Source: Drosophila persimilis
Taxonomy: Eukaryota; Arthropoda; Insecta; Diptera; Drosophilidae
DNA length: 64,000 nt
Direction: 5' to 3'
NCBI RefSeq assembly: GCF_003286085.1
Contig: NW_020825346.1
Location: 620,001-684,000, forward strand
This document shows positions 13,067 through 24,600 of this stretch, piece by piece (position 1 is the stretch's first letter; every line of letters starts with the position of its first letter). The notes under the pieces were generated by a model. It was not told where the DNA came from, did no database searches, and saw only the letters and a list, made by a program, of their open reading frames with translations. Made by a program: the position numbers and the translations under genes.

Positions 13067-13082
13067 CTTGGGGATTATAATC

Positions 13083-13111
13083 TGACTCCTGGCATTCAGT
13101 CGGCTTATATA
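13083..13111 (-). promoter_or_regulatory. TATA box and initiator of Or9a
   Basis: On the minus strand TATATAAG occupies 13111-13104, and a TCAG initiator-like sequence starts about 28 bp downstream at 13085-13082. The spacing is that of a focused TATA promoter. It predicts a very short 5' leader of about 17 nt before the ATG at 13066. Confidence 0.6.
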
Positions 13112-14270
13112 CCACATTCCAGAGTCATACCAGTGCCAGACGCTGACCCAGGCCCAGGCCATGCAGATGGGCGTGCCCGTTGGCCCGTTGCTGCTGACAT
13201 GTCAGGGCGGAATCTCTAATTTCCCTTCTTCCCTTCTTATTTTGTTTTTTGTTTTTTTGCTCTTGCTTTTGTTTGGGATGGCAGCGGCAGCGGCGTGGGT
13301 GAAGTGCAACAACTTATATTTAATATGCATCTTTGAAGAGTAGGGCGGAGGGAGGATATGTGTGCAGGCACAGCGCCCAAATGCCAGTCATGGCTCTAAT
13401 TACACATATTTTTTTTATTTTTGTGCCTCATTCTTGAGAAAACGGGTAGTATGATTCTGATCAGATGTTTGGGACGCAGAAAGCATATCCAAAGGCATTT
13501 ATATTCTTCATCGTAGTGCATACAGCTGATTCCATATTTGTATATCCTACGGAAAATACAACCAAACTCCAACATTTAAAGCAAGTCATCGTACCAACAT
13601 TTTGATGGCATAGCAACAATGCATCTGAAAGGGTATGCACAGATTCGATCCTGGACGCTTTGCGTTCCCTTATTTTTCGTACCCTTTTCTTGCATTCTCC
13701 TCCTTTGGTTGCCTTTTTTTCTTGACAATCTGTAATGCCAGCTTTCGGTTCTCAGCAGGTGCATTCTAATTTTAATGAGTTTTTATTTTAGATTACAAGC
13801 ACCCAGCCGAATATAGTTGAAGGAACCAAATGGACAGCCTAGTAATTAAATGAGATTTTCCCAAGCTGCCGTTGACATTTGATAGGTCCCCTCGAAGCAG
13901 CCATGTCAGTGGCATAAGGAATACATCTTCTAGTTTTTTTTTAATTTCAGTTTTATAGTCCATTTGTGGAGGCTGCTTTTTATACAAAAAATCATGTCAC
14001 CAGCCAAATTCCTAGACATAATGTACTTAGGTATGAGAATTTTAACATTATTGATTTGAATGCCTCTTAAATTTGCTGGTTGATTGAATTGCAAGTGCAT
14101 TATGAGCCCTACCCAACAAATCTATTTGTCTTTCTTTTGTGGAAAGATTTTAGTGTGTTCTGTGCTGAATGTCCTGCTATCTAGTAATTAATATAAATTG
14201 GTTTAATAACCTAATATCAAAATCGAAGAATATGATTTCCGATCATGGACACAGAACCCATATTTAAACG
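13112..14270. other. Spacer upstream of Or9a
   Basis: Contains the presumptive Or9a upstream regulatory region, T-rich and AT-rich stretches, and no supported exon or repeat boundary. Confidence 0.45.
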
Positions 14271-14276
14271 AGGGGG

Positions 14277-15850
14277 AACGTTGTGAGAAGGCGGTCAAGA
14301 AACGCGAAACGCGAATAGTAAAGAATCGCGTGGGTAATTTTAGTGGTGATGGCAGTTCGGAAGTCAGCACAGATTCGGCCGAATCCTCCTGGCAGCTCTA
14401 ATGACGCGAAGAAGCGAGAAAAGCAGCCCCGAAAAGGAACACCCGCCATCGTCGATCCCGCTAAAGTCAACAGTTGCGTGACAACCACCGCAACACGGCA
14501 CCCAGCACCCTTGCCCGAATCTGCAATATTGTGGATGCAACAGATTTTCGTCCTTTATGGGGGCGGATGGGGGTGGGGCGAAATTCTGAGATATACATTT
14601 TATAGTGAGATCTAACAAAAGTGCGGATACCAAATTTGGTTACTCTAGCCTTAATAGTCTCTGAGATTTGTGGATGCCCCAGATTTTCGTCCTTTGCGTG
14701 GGCGGAAGGGGGTGTGGTGAAATTTGGACACGAAACGGTCAAGGTCCGATATCACAGGAGTGTGGATACCAAATTTGCTTGCTCTGGCTCTTATAGGTTC
14801 TGAGATCCTTGAACTCATATTTTGCAATTGGCAAAACCGACCATGAAACCTGTGTGTTAGAGAGAGACAGAGCGAGAAAGAGTGAAATTTTTTTCTTGAT
14901 TCTGGCTATAATAATTATACGATCTGGTTCAGATTTTGCACTCTAGAAGATATAGTCATCTTCTACGATTCTGCGGTTTTAGTTTTCTCGCATCGTCGAA
15001 ATTGTGGATGCTACAGTTTTTCGCCCTTTGTGGGGGCGGAAGTGGGCGGGGCAAAGTTTTGAAATATTTTTGTAGCAGTGACTCGGCTATTGATGCTGAT
15101 CAAGAATATATGTACTTTATGGGGTCGGAAATGATTCCTTCTGGACGTTACACACATCCACTTTTACCACAAATCTAATATACCCCAATACTCATTTTGA
15201 GTATCGGGTATAAATATGAATGCAGAGTCAGCGGCGCAGCTGTATTTGTAGTATTTCGCTGCCAGTGCGTCGTCGCTGCGTTCGGACTCGGAAGCGGCGT
15301 GAGCAGAAGAATCACAGTCAGATCCGGCTTTTTTTAAGTCTAACTGCGATACAAAATTTGTGGATTGCGGGAGGCGATTGAAACTTGCGAAAACGGGAGA
15401 ATTCGCAGATGACCAAGAAGGCAGTCAAGAGACGCGAGTGGTAAAGAATCGCGTTGGTGATGTCAGTTCGGAAGTTAGCACAGAGTCGGACGAGTCTTCC
15501 ACTAGCAGTTCTAATGAAGCGAAGAAGCAAGAAAGAAAGAGGCAAAGAAAGCGATAATGCAGCCTCAAAAACGAACAGCCGCCATCGTAAGTCCCGATAA
15601 AGTAAACAGTTACGAGGCAACCACCGCAACAAGCACCGAACCAGCCAGATACTGTCCTTTGTCATTGTTCTGCACCACAAAACGGTGCCGTGGAGCCTCT
15701 ATTCAACTACAACTAAAAAATAGCATTAACTATCAGGAGTATAAAATATATGAAAATTCGATGAAAGCAAGAAAAAAAAAGTAACGCAGAGACAGCGGCG
15801 CAGCTGTATTTACAGTATTTCGCTGCCAGTGCGTCGCAGTGCTGCCGACT
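14277..15850. repeat. Composite dispersed-repeat cluster
   Basis: Built from repeated modules. Module X occurs at about 14285-14520 and again at about 15408-15645, sharing AAGAATCGCGT, AGTTCGGAAGT, AAGTCAACAGTT-like and ACAACCACCGCAAC-like words. Module Z occurs at about 15222-15280 and 15785-15843, sharing CAGCGGCGCAGCTGTATTT and CGCTGCCAGTGCGTCG. Between the X copies lies a 14525-15212 module with internal subrepeats around GTGGATGC.ACAG.TTTTCG, ending GAGTATCGGGTATA. X is weakly coding-like (basic, Lys/Arg-rich peptides alike in both copies), so it is probably a relic of a mobile element. The same terminal module appears inverted at 22531-23240. Confidence 0.75.
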
Positions 15851-16042
15851 ATGCTTTTTTCCCGCAGCTCTGGCTTTTTTATAATTTTGTTTGGCTTTTT
15901 TCAGCTTTTTTAATGCTGTTACCACTTACAAAAAAAGTGTAAAAATGTGGCAGGTTCGTAATTTATGTTGATGATATTTGCCAATACCACCAGATAGTTA
16001 CCAGATAATAATGAAATTCTAAAACAGGTTGAATTTTTTGTC

Positions 16043-16494
16043 TCAGGCCACATTAAATACTAATTCGTGATCAGCATCGAATTCCTGATCGTTTGCCATC
16101 AAAATCTCAATTTTTTCAAATATTTCGGAAGAAAGGCATGTCAAAAAGTGTTTCCGCGGAGGTATTTTTGCGGGTCGAACGGTCACATTGCTGTTCTCTC
16201 CTGCAACGAAAAAATGAGTCGTAATATTTAGTGGGCCATACGAAAGGGTATGGTCAACAGGCAAAAAAAGATAGCCCAAATGGCAAGGTTCCCAGGAACC
16301 TCACCTCGCTTTTTGTCTTCAAGGTATATTGAGCAATTGGGGTGGGTATCACCTACCATGCGTTGCATTTTCTGGGCCGTTTGGCCTGTTGTCCACACCA
16401 TCTTTTTCCTGCCATTATGTAGCAAATGTGTACATACCGCGTAGTTGCCATGTAACAACTTGATCAAAGTAAAATTGCATAACTCGGCGTACAT
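16043..16494 (-). CDS. Unrecognised 115-aa protein, two exons
   Basis: Exons 16494-16305 and 16200-16043 join in phase across a 104-bp GTGAGG...TTGCAG intron with a T-rich acceptor tract, giving 115 aa. The start is the first ATG after an in-frame stop. The N-terminal exon encodes a mixed hydrophobic and basic segment (LIKLLHGNYAVCTHLLH, then GRKKMVWTTGQTAQKMQRM). The C-terminal exon encodes a basic linker (KIPPRKHFLTCLSSEIFEKI) and an acidic end (NDQEFDADHELVFNVA). No signal peptide or domain is recognised. It lies head-to-head with the DAPIT-like gene; its ATG is only about 50 bp from that gene's first splice donor. A partial, frame-preserving relative lies at 36.86-37.04 kb, which argues that the sequence was protein-coding. 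It could instead be an exapted fragment of a repeat. Confidence 0.5.
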
Positions 16495-16611
16495 TTTTTT
16501 ATTGTCCCATTTTCAACAGCTCGAAATCGTGAAAAATAACCTGAAAGTGAGTAGACGATAGCAATCAATGGAAAATATAAAAAGATAACCCCATTACCTT
16601 GTTTTGCAGCA

Positions 16612-16834
16612 ATGGCTGGTGAAGGCGAGAAACTGACCGGCATGTCGAAAATATTTAATGGCTCGACCATGAGCGGCCGCGCCAATGTGAGTACTTTTCC
16701 GCATAGCATGAATATGCAGATGAATGCCGTCCAAGTGTTATGACACGCTATGGTTATTGCAGGTCGCCAAGGCTACATATGCTGTGATGGGACTGGTGAT
16801 TGCCTACCAGGTGCTGAAGCCCAAGAAGAAGTAG
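16612..16834 (+). CDS. DAPIT-like ATP synthase small membrane subunit (ATP5MK/USMG5 family)
   Basis: A 48-aa protein in two exons, 16612-16686 and 16763-16834, with a 76-bp GTGAGT...TTGCAG intron. A further intron in the 5' leader (16547-16609, GTGAGT...TTGCAG) ends two bases before the ATG. The sequence follows the DAPIT pattern: a short N-terminal stretch with LTGMSKIFNGSTMSGRANVAKATY (compare the family motif FTGxxKYFNxxTxxGRxNxxxATY), one transmembrane helix (AVMGLVIAYQV), and a Lys-rich end (LKPKKK). DAPIT is a subunit of mitochondrial F1Fo ATP synthase in the inner membrane and helps stabilise enzyme dimers. It is shorter than the human protein (58 aa) because of a shorter N-terminus and tail. 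A poly(A) signal AATAAA follows at about 16985. The family call rests on motif similarity only. Confidence 0.85.
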
Positions 16835-16984
16835 AGGGTTGCCGTTGCCCTTTTTTCTTCTCGTACCAACTGCTTCTGCAGCCCCATCGGACCCAGGGAC
16901 CGAATGCTGTGATCCGAACACCACAGAACGGGCGCCGCAGGATCGAGGCCATGTAATTTTATGTGTAGTGCAAGACCTTGAAGG

Positions 16985-16990
16985 AATAAA
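16985..16990 (+). terminator. Poly(A) signal of DAPIT-like gene
   Basis: AATAAA about 150 bp after the stop codon of the DAPIT-like gene. It is the first canonical cleavage signal downstream. Confidence 0.6.
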
Positions 16991-17009
16991 TAAGTTGAAA
17001 ATGTAACTC

Positions 17010-17900
17010 ACTGAACCAAATAGCTTATGTAATGAACTATCACGACAGGAGGAGGCTAAATTGTTCCTTGATGGCAGCCGGCTGCCAAACAAATATCAGT
17101 GTGAAAGAATAATTCAAGTGCTTCCTGATATGGGGGTCTGTGCGCCTGTGGTTCTCTTTGCCCATCTCCCAGGAGTTCTCTTCCATCTGTCATCTCGCTC
17201 TAATTCAGGTCATCCACTCCTTTCTAACGGAAACCGAGGATGAATACATGTATGCACAGACTTAACCTCTTCATTGCTCTCCCTTCAGAACAACACCTTA
17301 ACTTTTGCGGACTGCCAGAAGCATATATGATATGTTCCAACAACTTCTTCTGGTGTGACCGGTTAATAATTTAGAAAAACCTATTCACAGATTGTATTTA
17401 TTCTCGTAAGCTTAATTTATAGACTCTTCTGGCAACCAGTCGAATCTACCAGAATCATTCTCCTCGAATTATGTGAAGATCGAACAACCTAACAGACAGA
17501 GCACCAAACTTCTCCGAGTAGATACACCGATAATTGTTCATAGCTCGCGCTCATGCACTTTTCTATAATTAAAAGATCCAAGAACTGTTGTACATCTAAC
17601 GAAAAATATGGCGTTTGCTTGTGCAACCATTATTCTTACCGTCCGTCGAGAACTCCTCTCACACGAGTATCCATGCTCGTCATCGGGTTTGATGCACTAT
17701 GCAACATTATCCACCAATGGTCAGATGTTTCCACCTCAATGTGGAAGCACTGTTGCCCTCTTGACCCATGCCCATGCCCCATGCTCTGTCCCTTTTCTCT
17801 ACTTTATATTTTGGAAGAGAATTTTCCTAAAGAAGTAAAATGTGGAAAACATATTGGTAAGTACAGAGTAGGTTTAAAACAGCATGTTCAACAAATTTTG
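17010..17900. other. Spacer between DAPIT-like gene and nocte 3' end
   Basis: No exon, RNA gene or repeat is supported on either strand. Confidence 0.45.
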
Positions 17901-17929
17901 TTCGTTGTTTTTTTTTAGGTTTTTTGTTT

Positions 17930-20900
17930 TGTTTTTTAAATATTTTATTTAAAGTTTTATTTCATTTCAAACTTGCTTTAAATTTTCCTCATTCATCGGT
18001 TGAGGCTAGGGGTAAGGGCAATCGATCTGGAGCGGGCCCCAGATTTGAATCGAAATTGAAAGATTCCTCTCGTTCATTGGTTGGAGAGGTCACGGGGGTA
18101 AGGGGGATCTGGGGCGGGCCCCAGGTTTGTTTTCTTTCTTTTTTTTTTATCGAAATTTCAGTATTGCTAAAAATTAATTTGAATGAATTGAATGTAAAAA
18201 TGGTTTACATATATTTCGTATAAATATTTCATGTACTGTACTCTTCTTTTCTCTCTTATCTGCCTGCCTGCCTGCCTGCTGGCCGGGCCTATTCCTCGCC
18301 TGACTGACGTGTCCTTCGACCGTTTAGCTGTATGTTAATCAGCCCTAACGGGTTTCTTGATGCATTTAAAATATATGTTGTAGGTATAAATTAGTGTTTA
18401 TATCATTTATCAATTGTATATGCTATGTAATTACCTTTTACATGTATTGTATAATAGCAAGCGTTTGCTTCGGTTTCGGTTTTCTTTCTATATCTTCCTA
18501 TATTCTCCTGTTATCCACTAACTGTTTCGCTTTCCTTTTCTTTTCTTTTGTTCTCTTTATGCTTCTGTTTCTTCTCGTTTTCCGTGTTATTTTAATAACT
18601 AAACTATTTGCCTGGCTTTGCAAATTCCCCGTTTTGGGGGCGGGTCGTATGTGAGTGAGGGATTGAGTGAGTGAGAGGGTGACATTCGGGTGCGTGGGAG
18701 TGAGTGACTGAGTCTGATTGTGTGTGTGTGTTTGTGTGTGGACTATTTAATATACCGCTAATTTACCGCTATATTCCATTGCTTTGTTCTATTGCGTTTT
18801 CTCTTTTGCGCTTTACAGCAGCAGCGCAGCACAGAAGCAGCGTAGCAAAGTGCGCAGCGCAGTCGCAGTTATTCTGCTTGATTTTTGTTTTGGTTTTTGT
18901 CTATATTTCTACTACATATTCGCATTGGGATTGGGTGCTGCGGGGGCGGGCCACAGGGATCTCCCATCTCCCTCCAACGAACCCTTCTTAGTATTCGCTG
19001 AGAGCGCGTGTGGGGGGGTGTGTGGAGGATGTGGGGTGTGCGAGCAAGAGATCTCTGCGGCTCTTCCACCGGTGTCGTCGCCCTGGGATGTGTGCGATTA
19101 TAATCGTTATAATTACTGTTGTACGAGCAAGAGTATGTTTGAATTTGTATCAGTGTATGTGTGTGGGGATCTTGTTGTCATTAAAATTGGAACCGTTTTT
19201 GCTTCTATATATAATATATATATACTCGTATTCTTGTATATGCATGCGTATGTGTTTTGTGTGTGTGTGTGAGTGTATCGTTAATGCCCATACATAGATC
19301 ATATCATATCATATCCTTGTTAAGTTACAGTTACATAATGAATTACACATTTATATAAATTGTTTAAATTTCATTCTCGCCACGTCACTCTCGTACAGCA
19401 TACATTACTTTTAATTCTCTCATTTACGTGACTGCGCCCTTGAGCATAAAACGTTCGTTTCGTTCTTCATTTCGATTACAGTTCTTTCCGATTGCTGACT
19501 GGCGATGTCTGGCAGGTCTGGCTGCGACAGGGGCTGGTGGCGGCGTTGCCACCGATGTGCGATTTGCGCTGAACACTTTCAATTTAAAGCCTGGGATACC
19601 GGGGGATACGGATACCGTTATTCGTTTAGCAGTGCTGCCATATTGACGGGGTGGCGGGGGGACTTGTATAACGATAATGACCGGGATCAGGAATTACTCA
19701 TGTGTCTGTATAATGCTACATATACATATAATGCCTGTTATTGCTGTTTTGTTATTGTTTCTGGTTTCTGTTTTCTGTTTTCGGTTTTCGGTTTTTGTTC
19801 ATACAGATTTCTATAATGTATTTTGTTTGCTTTTACTTGTTTAAACTTATTTTTGCGCTTAATCAAACTTAAAAGCTTGCCTGCTTTTCATTTGTCTCTC
19901 TCTCTCTCTCTCTCTTCGTTTCTCTATATATTCTCTATATGTGTATGTAGGTATCATCTCGTGCTCGCTTTCTCGTCACTTTCTTCGTTCTTCGTTCCTC
20001 GCTCATTCTTTCAGATGTGATTTGTATAGAGTAGATAGAGCCCCGGGTTACGTTTTGTATATATGTATATATATATATATATATAATGTATTATATTGTA
20101 GCATAAACATAAATTAGAATTATTAGTGGATTTTTTGTGTGTTGCAAAAAAATTAAACAATATTTATGTATATGTATTATGTATTTATGTATAAAGAAAT
20201 TAAAGCATACGCAGTGCCAAATGTTGAGTTTGTTGTTGGTTTTTGTTTTTCTTGGGGATTTAATTTGGGGGAAAGAGCATTGAGGGGTGGGCCGGGGCGG
20301 GGCGGGGCGTTGCGGGAGAGAGACTCTACTACAAAAAATAATAAGTATATAAACGTAAAAGTAATATTATGTAAATTTGTTTGACAAAAAATACACTCCG
20401 CTATTTATGTAAGTATGTTTTTATATGAGTTCGTGTTCGTGTGTTTGTGTGTGTCTGTGTAATGTGTGCATTTTGTGTGTGTGTGTGTGTATGTGTGTGT
20501 ATGTGTGTTTTGTTTAATAAGTAATTCTCTTGCGATTTCTCCATTTTCTATTGCTCCTTCGGGCTCCTGTTCTCCTGTTGCTGCTGCTTCCGTTTTCATC
20601 TGTTGCGGCGGTGACGGTGTGGCGGTGTTGCGGAGAGGGGCAGGGCTGCTTATGGGGATGGGGTACCTATCTCTTACTATCTCTGATTTGCATTTTCCGT
20701 CATCGTTCCGCCTCCCTTCCCTGAGGACCTGCCAACAATCATCAAATCAACATCTGCTGCCGATCCTCCTGCCGATGGCTCCTCCTCGCTAAACGCCATT
20801 TATGCTTTATTCCTGCTCTAATTTCCTTAAGGGTTTGGGTTTCGTGTGTCTCCTCTTCGCTGTTGCTAAATTTCCCTTTGAACGCTTTTCTCTCACTTTG

Positions 20901-21601
20901 CGTTTGCATTTCTCCCATTTCTCATTTACTGAGGTTTTTCTTACCGAGTACTGTTTTGTTTTGTTTTCATTTCTCTCGATTTCTTTCTTCTCTGGCGGTT
21001 TACTTATACCGTCTTATTCTTGGCAGCTCTGTTTCTCTTGTTAGCATTTTTAGGTCTCTACTCGTCTCTCGCTCTCGCTCTTCGTCGCTTCTGCTCCCGC
21101 GTCTGCTTTCCCTTTATTCTCTCACATTTTCTCTTACGCTTGCGATAGTATCTCTTGTAGTTTGTGTTATTAACTTTCGATTTCGTTAGCTTTCTGGCTT
21201 CTGCCTGCTGCCGCCTTCTTCCTTCCTTCTTCACTTTTTTACTTTTACTTTTACTTGTTGCTTAACGTTTAGTTTTATGGATAAGTAAATATTTCTCCTC
21301 TCTGCTTTCGCTTCCAACAGTTCCTACATTCGTTATCGTAATCGTTATCGTTCCTTTACTTTGCTTTGCTTTGCTTTGCTTTCCTTTCCTTGATTTGCTT
21401 TTCTTGATCTCCTTCGATGCGCATTCCTTCCACTATTCCCCGTTTCCTCTATGCCTGTATGCACGTTTGTGTGTGTGTATTTTCTTCTATTGTAGGTGGG
21501 GGACTGTGATTGTGGCTGTGGCTGTGGCTGGGGTCCGCTGGAGTGGTATTGAGTGTGGTCGTGGGCATGATCGTGGGCGTGGGCGAAGGATTCTGCCCCA
21601 C
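17930..21601 (-). other. Probable long 3'UTR of nocte
   Basis: 3.6 kb downstream of the nocte stop codon, strongly T-rich on the plus strand (A-rich in the nocte sense), with many short T/C runs, CT, GT and AT microsatellites (19900-19915, 20060-20085, 20440-20510) and no coding exon on either strand. The character is that of an unstable A/U-rich 3'UTR. A sense AATAAA (plus-strand TTTATT) at about 17944-17949 could be the distal cleavage signal. Where transcription truly ends cannot be seen. Confidence 0.45.
18000..18135. repeat. Imperfect local duplication with GGGCCCC core
   Basis: Two similar segments of about 60 bp, near 18000-18050 and 18075-18130. Each holds TTCAT.GGTTG, a GGGGTAAGGG word, GATCTGG, and the palindrome-like GGCGGGCCCCAG or AGCGGGCCCCAG. 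It is GC-rich inside an AT-rich, presumed 3'UTR setting. Confidence 0.6.
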
Positions 21602-24600
21602 TCAGTTGGCGTGCCACTCCCCGCGATTGGCCCCACCGCCGGAGCCGGCCGCATTGTTGGCATAATACGGTTTGCTCAGCTGCGCAGCCGCCGAGCCGAC
21701 CGCGGAGCCGGTTGAGCCGCCGCCCACCGCTCCTCCTGGTCCCCCATTGCCACCGCCACCGCCGTTACCGCCCGGCGGTCCAACTGGGGCATTGCCATTG
21801 CCACCGGCACTGGTTGGCGCTGCCACTCCTCCATTGCCGCCGGTCACCTGCCGCATGTTTTGGGCGCGCTGCGCTGCTGCTGCCGCCTGATCCCTCTGCT
21901 GCTGTTGCTGCTGCTGTTGGGGATGCTGTTGCGGATAGTTGTTGGGTCGCTGAATGGGCGTGGGGTACCGACCTTGGTTGCCACCGCTCTGTCCAACGCT
22001 GCCAACACCGTTTCCGCCACCATTGCCACCTCCACTGCCGTTGCCGCCAACCACCTGAGAGCCACCGCCACCGTTCCCGCTGCCACTGCCCACGGCACCG
22101 CTGCCACGTCCGCCCAGGGCGTTCATGTTGGGTCCGTTGCCGCCATTACCGCCCTGCTGCTGGCGCTGCTGCTGCTGTTGCTGCTGAGATTGTTGCTGCT
22201 GCTGCTGTTGTTGTTGTTGTTGCTGCTGTTGTTGCTGCTGTTGCTGCTGCTGCAGCACCTGGTTTTGCAGATCCCACTTTAAGAAGAGAGGAAGAGAGAG
22301 AGTGAGCATCATTCTGGTTAGTAGAGGAAGCAACACTTACAGCGCCATAGTTCTTGTGGTGCGGCGGACTGGGCTGCGACTGGACCTGTTTGGCCAGACC
22401 GAGACTCATGTCAGCGCTGAGTGGACTCTTCAGCTGTCGGCCCATCTGAAGGGGGAGGACAAGAGACACAGTTTGGTGGGCGGTTAGTTAGGATAGATAG
22501 ATAGATTAACGATTAAAGACTATATCTTTTTATACCCGATACTCAAAATGAGATTTGTGATGAAAATGGATGTGTGTAACGTCCAGAAGGAAGCGTTTCC
22601 GACCCCATAAAGTATATATATTCTTGATCAGCATCAATAGCCGAGTCGATTGAGCCATGTCTGTCTATCCCTCCCAATGGGGGCCTAGTGCTCAGAGACT
22701 ATAATAACTAGAGCAACGACTTCCGTATATCCAGACTTCCGTGATATGCCACTGTTATAAGTATATTACAAAACTTCGCCCCGCCCCCAAAAAGGACGAA
22801 AATCTGTGGCATCCACGATTTTAAAGATAAGAGAAAACCAAAAAAGAATAAGACTACATCTTTTATGGTGCAGAATCTGGACCAGATCGTATTATTATTA
22901 TAGCCATAATGAAGAAAACAATTTGATTTTCTCTCGCTGTCTCTCTCTCTCTGACACACACGTTTCATGGTCGGCTCTGCATATCGCAAAAAGTGAGCGC
23001 CTAGATTTCAGAGACTATAAGAGCTAGAGCAACCAAATTTGGTATTCACACTCCCGTGATATTGAACTTGCACAAGTGTATTTCAAAATTTCGCCCCACC
23101 CACCGCAAAGAACAATATTCTGTGTCATCCACAGATCCCAGAGACTATTAAAGCTGGAGCAATCAGATTTTATATGTACACTCCTGTTAGACTTCACTGA
23201 TACAAGTGTATTTCAAAATTTGGCCGATAATTCGATGAAGGATTTTTCTTGATTGTAGATTCTTGATTCGTGCTTGAACTGTGCGGATCGGATTTGATGG
23301 ATAAGTGTTGTAATGAACGTGCACACATTTAGGTGATTCTCTTTCTACGACGCCATCTGACTGCGTCGCTGTCTGTAGTCCTTACCGAGTCCTGCATATG
23401 GCCCTGTCCCTGGCTGCTCTTCAGGTAGGCCGCTCCAGGCGTGGGTCCTCCTCGGTACTGATTGATACTGCCCGACAGCAAGGGGGAGTTCATGAACTGC
23501 GTGTTGAAATTGCCCATCGTGTGCTGTGACTGGGGACCGCCTGGCGGCCCATTGGAGCCGGGCGGTCCGCCCTGATGGCCCCCGTACATGCCGGCGGCTG
23601 TGGCCAGGCCGTAGCTCTGCGCACCTCCGTTGCCCTGCGGCGGGGGTCCACCATAGAACTGAGGGCCACTGGGACCGCCTGGCGCCGAATTCGAGTAGTA
23701 GCTGTTGGACTGGAGCTGATGGGCGACCGGCGGGGGGCCGCCTTGGCCCGGATGCTGGGGCGGAGGGCCGGGATAAAGATTCATATACTGCTGGGTGGTG
23801 GCATAGGGGCCGGGGCCACCGCCGCTGCCCGCCGACTTGGAGCCTATGGCCCCGATGGGCTGCTGGCTGGATTGAGGCGGCTTGGCTGCTCCCGAGGACA
23901 TCATGGAGTTGCTGTTAGATGAGATGATGGTCACCGCGGCGTTCGGATTGCTCAGCTGCTGCGAGTTGGGCTGACCGAAGGGGCCGACCGTTGGGCCGCC
24001 GGGTCCGCCGCCCAGACGGAACTGCGACGACAGATTGGAGTACATGTCGGGTGTGGCCGCCGTCTGGGGCATGTTGCCGCCATGGGCCGTCTGCATGGCG
24101 TACGCATTGACGTTGAAGGGGCCACCGGCTGCCGCCGCCGCCGCCGCTGCTGCCGCATAGTGGCCCGGGAAGCTGTGTGCGGCCGCTGCCGCCGAATAGG
24201 CGGGCGAGCGGCTCGAATGATCGAGCGTATGGAATGGAGCATACAGATTGCCGCCCTGCGACGGTGGCGGCGGCGGTGGCATCTGCGACGAATTGAACAC
24301 CACGGCCGGCGGGCTGGGAATCGTTGGAATGCCGCCGACACCGAACTGCGGCGACGCCTGGTAGAACGGTTGCTGCTGTTGCTGCTGGTGCTGCTGATGC
24401 TGCGAGTGTTGCTGCTGGGAGTGCTGCTGCTGTTGGCTGGGGGGCGGAGACATGCCCAGGTACTTCTGCTGCTTGGCCTTCTGGTGCTGCTGCTGCTGTT
24501 GCTGGGGACTGGGATAGTCCTCCTGCTGGAACTGCTGGTCCAAGGAGCCGCCATCGAAGGGCGATCCATGACCCCCATAGCCATGCACACCGGGAACGGG

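Noticed and set aside
21672-22305. Pro/His-rich plus-strand frames
   Set aside because: Antisense to the last nocte exon; generated by CAG and GGN codons.
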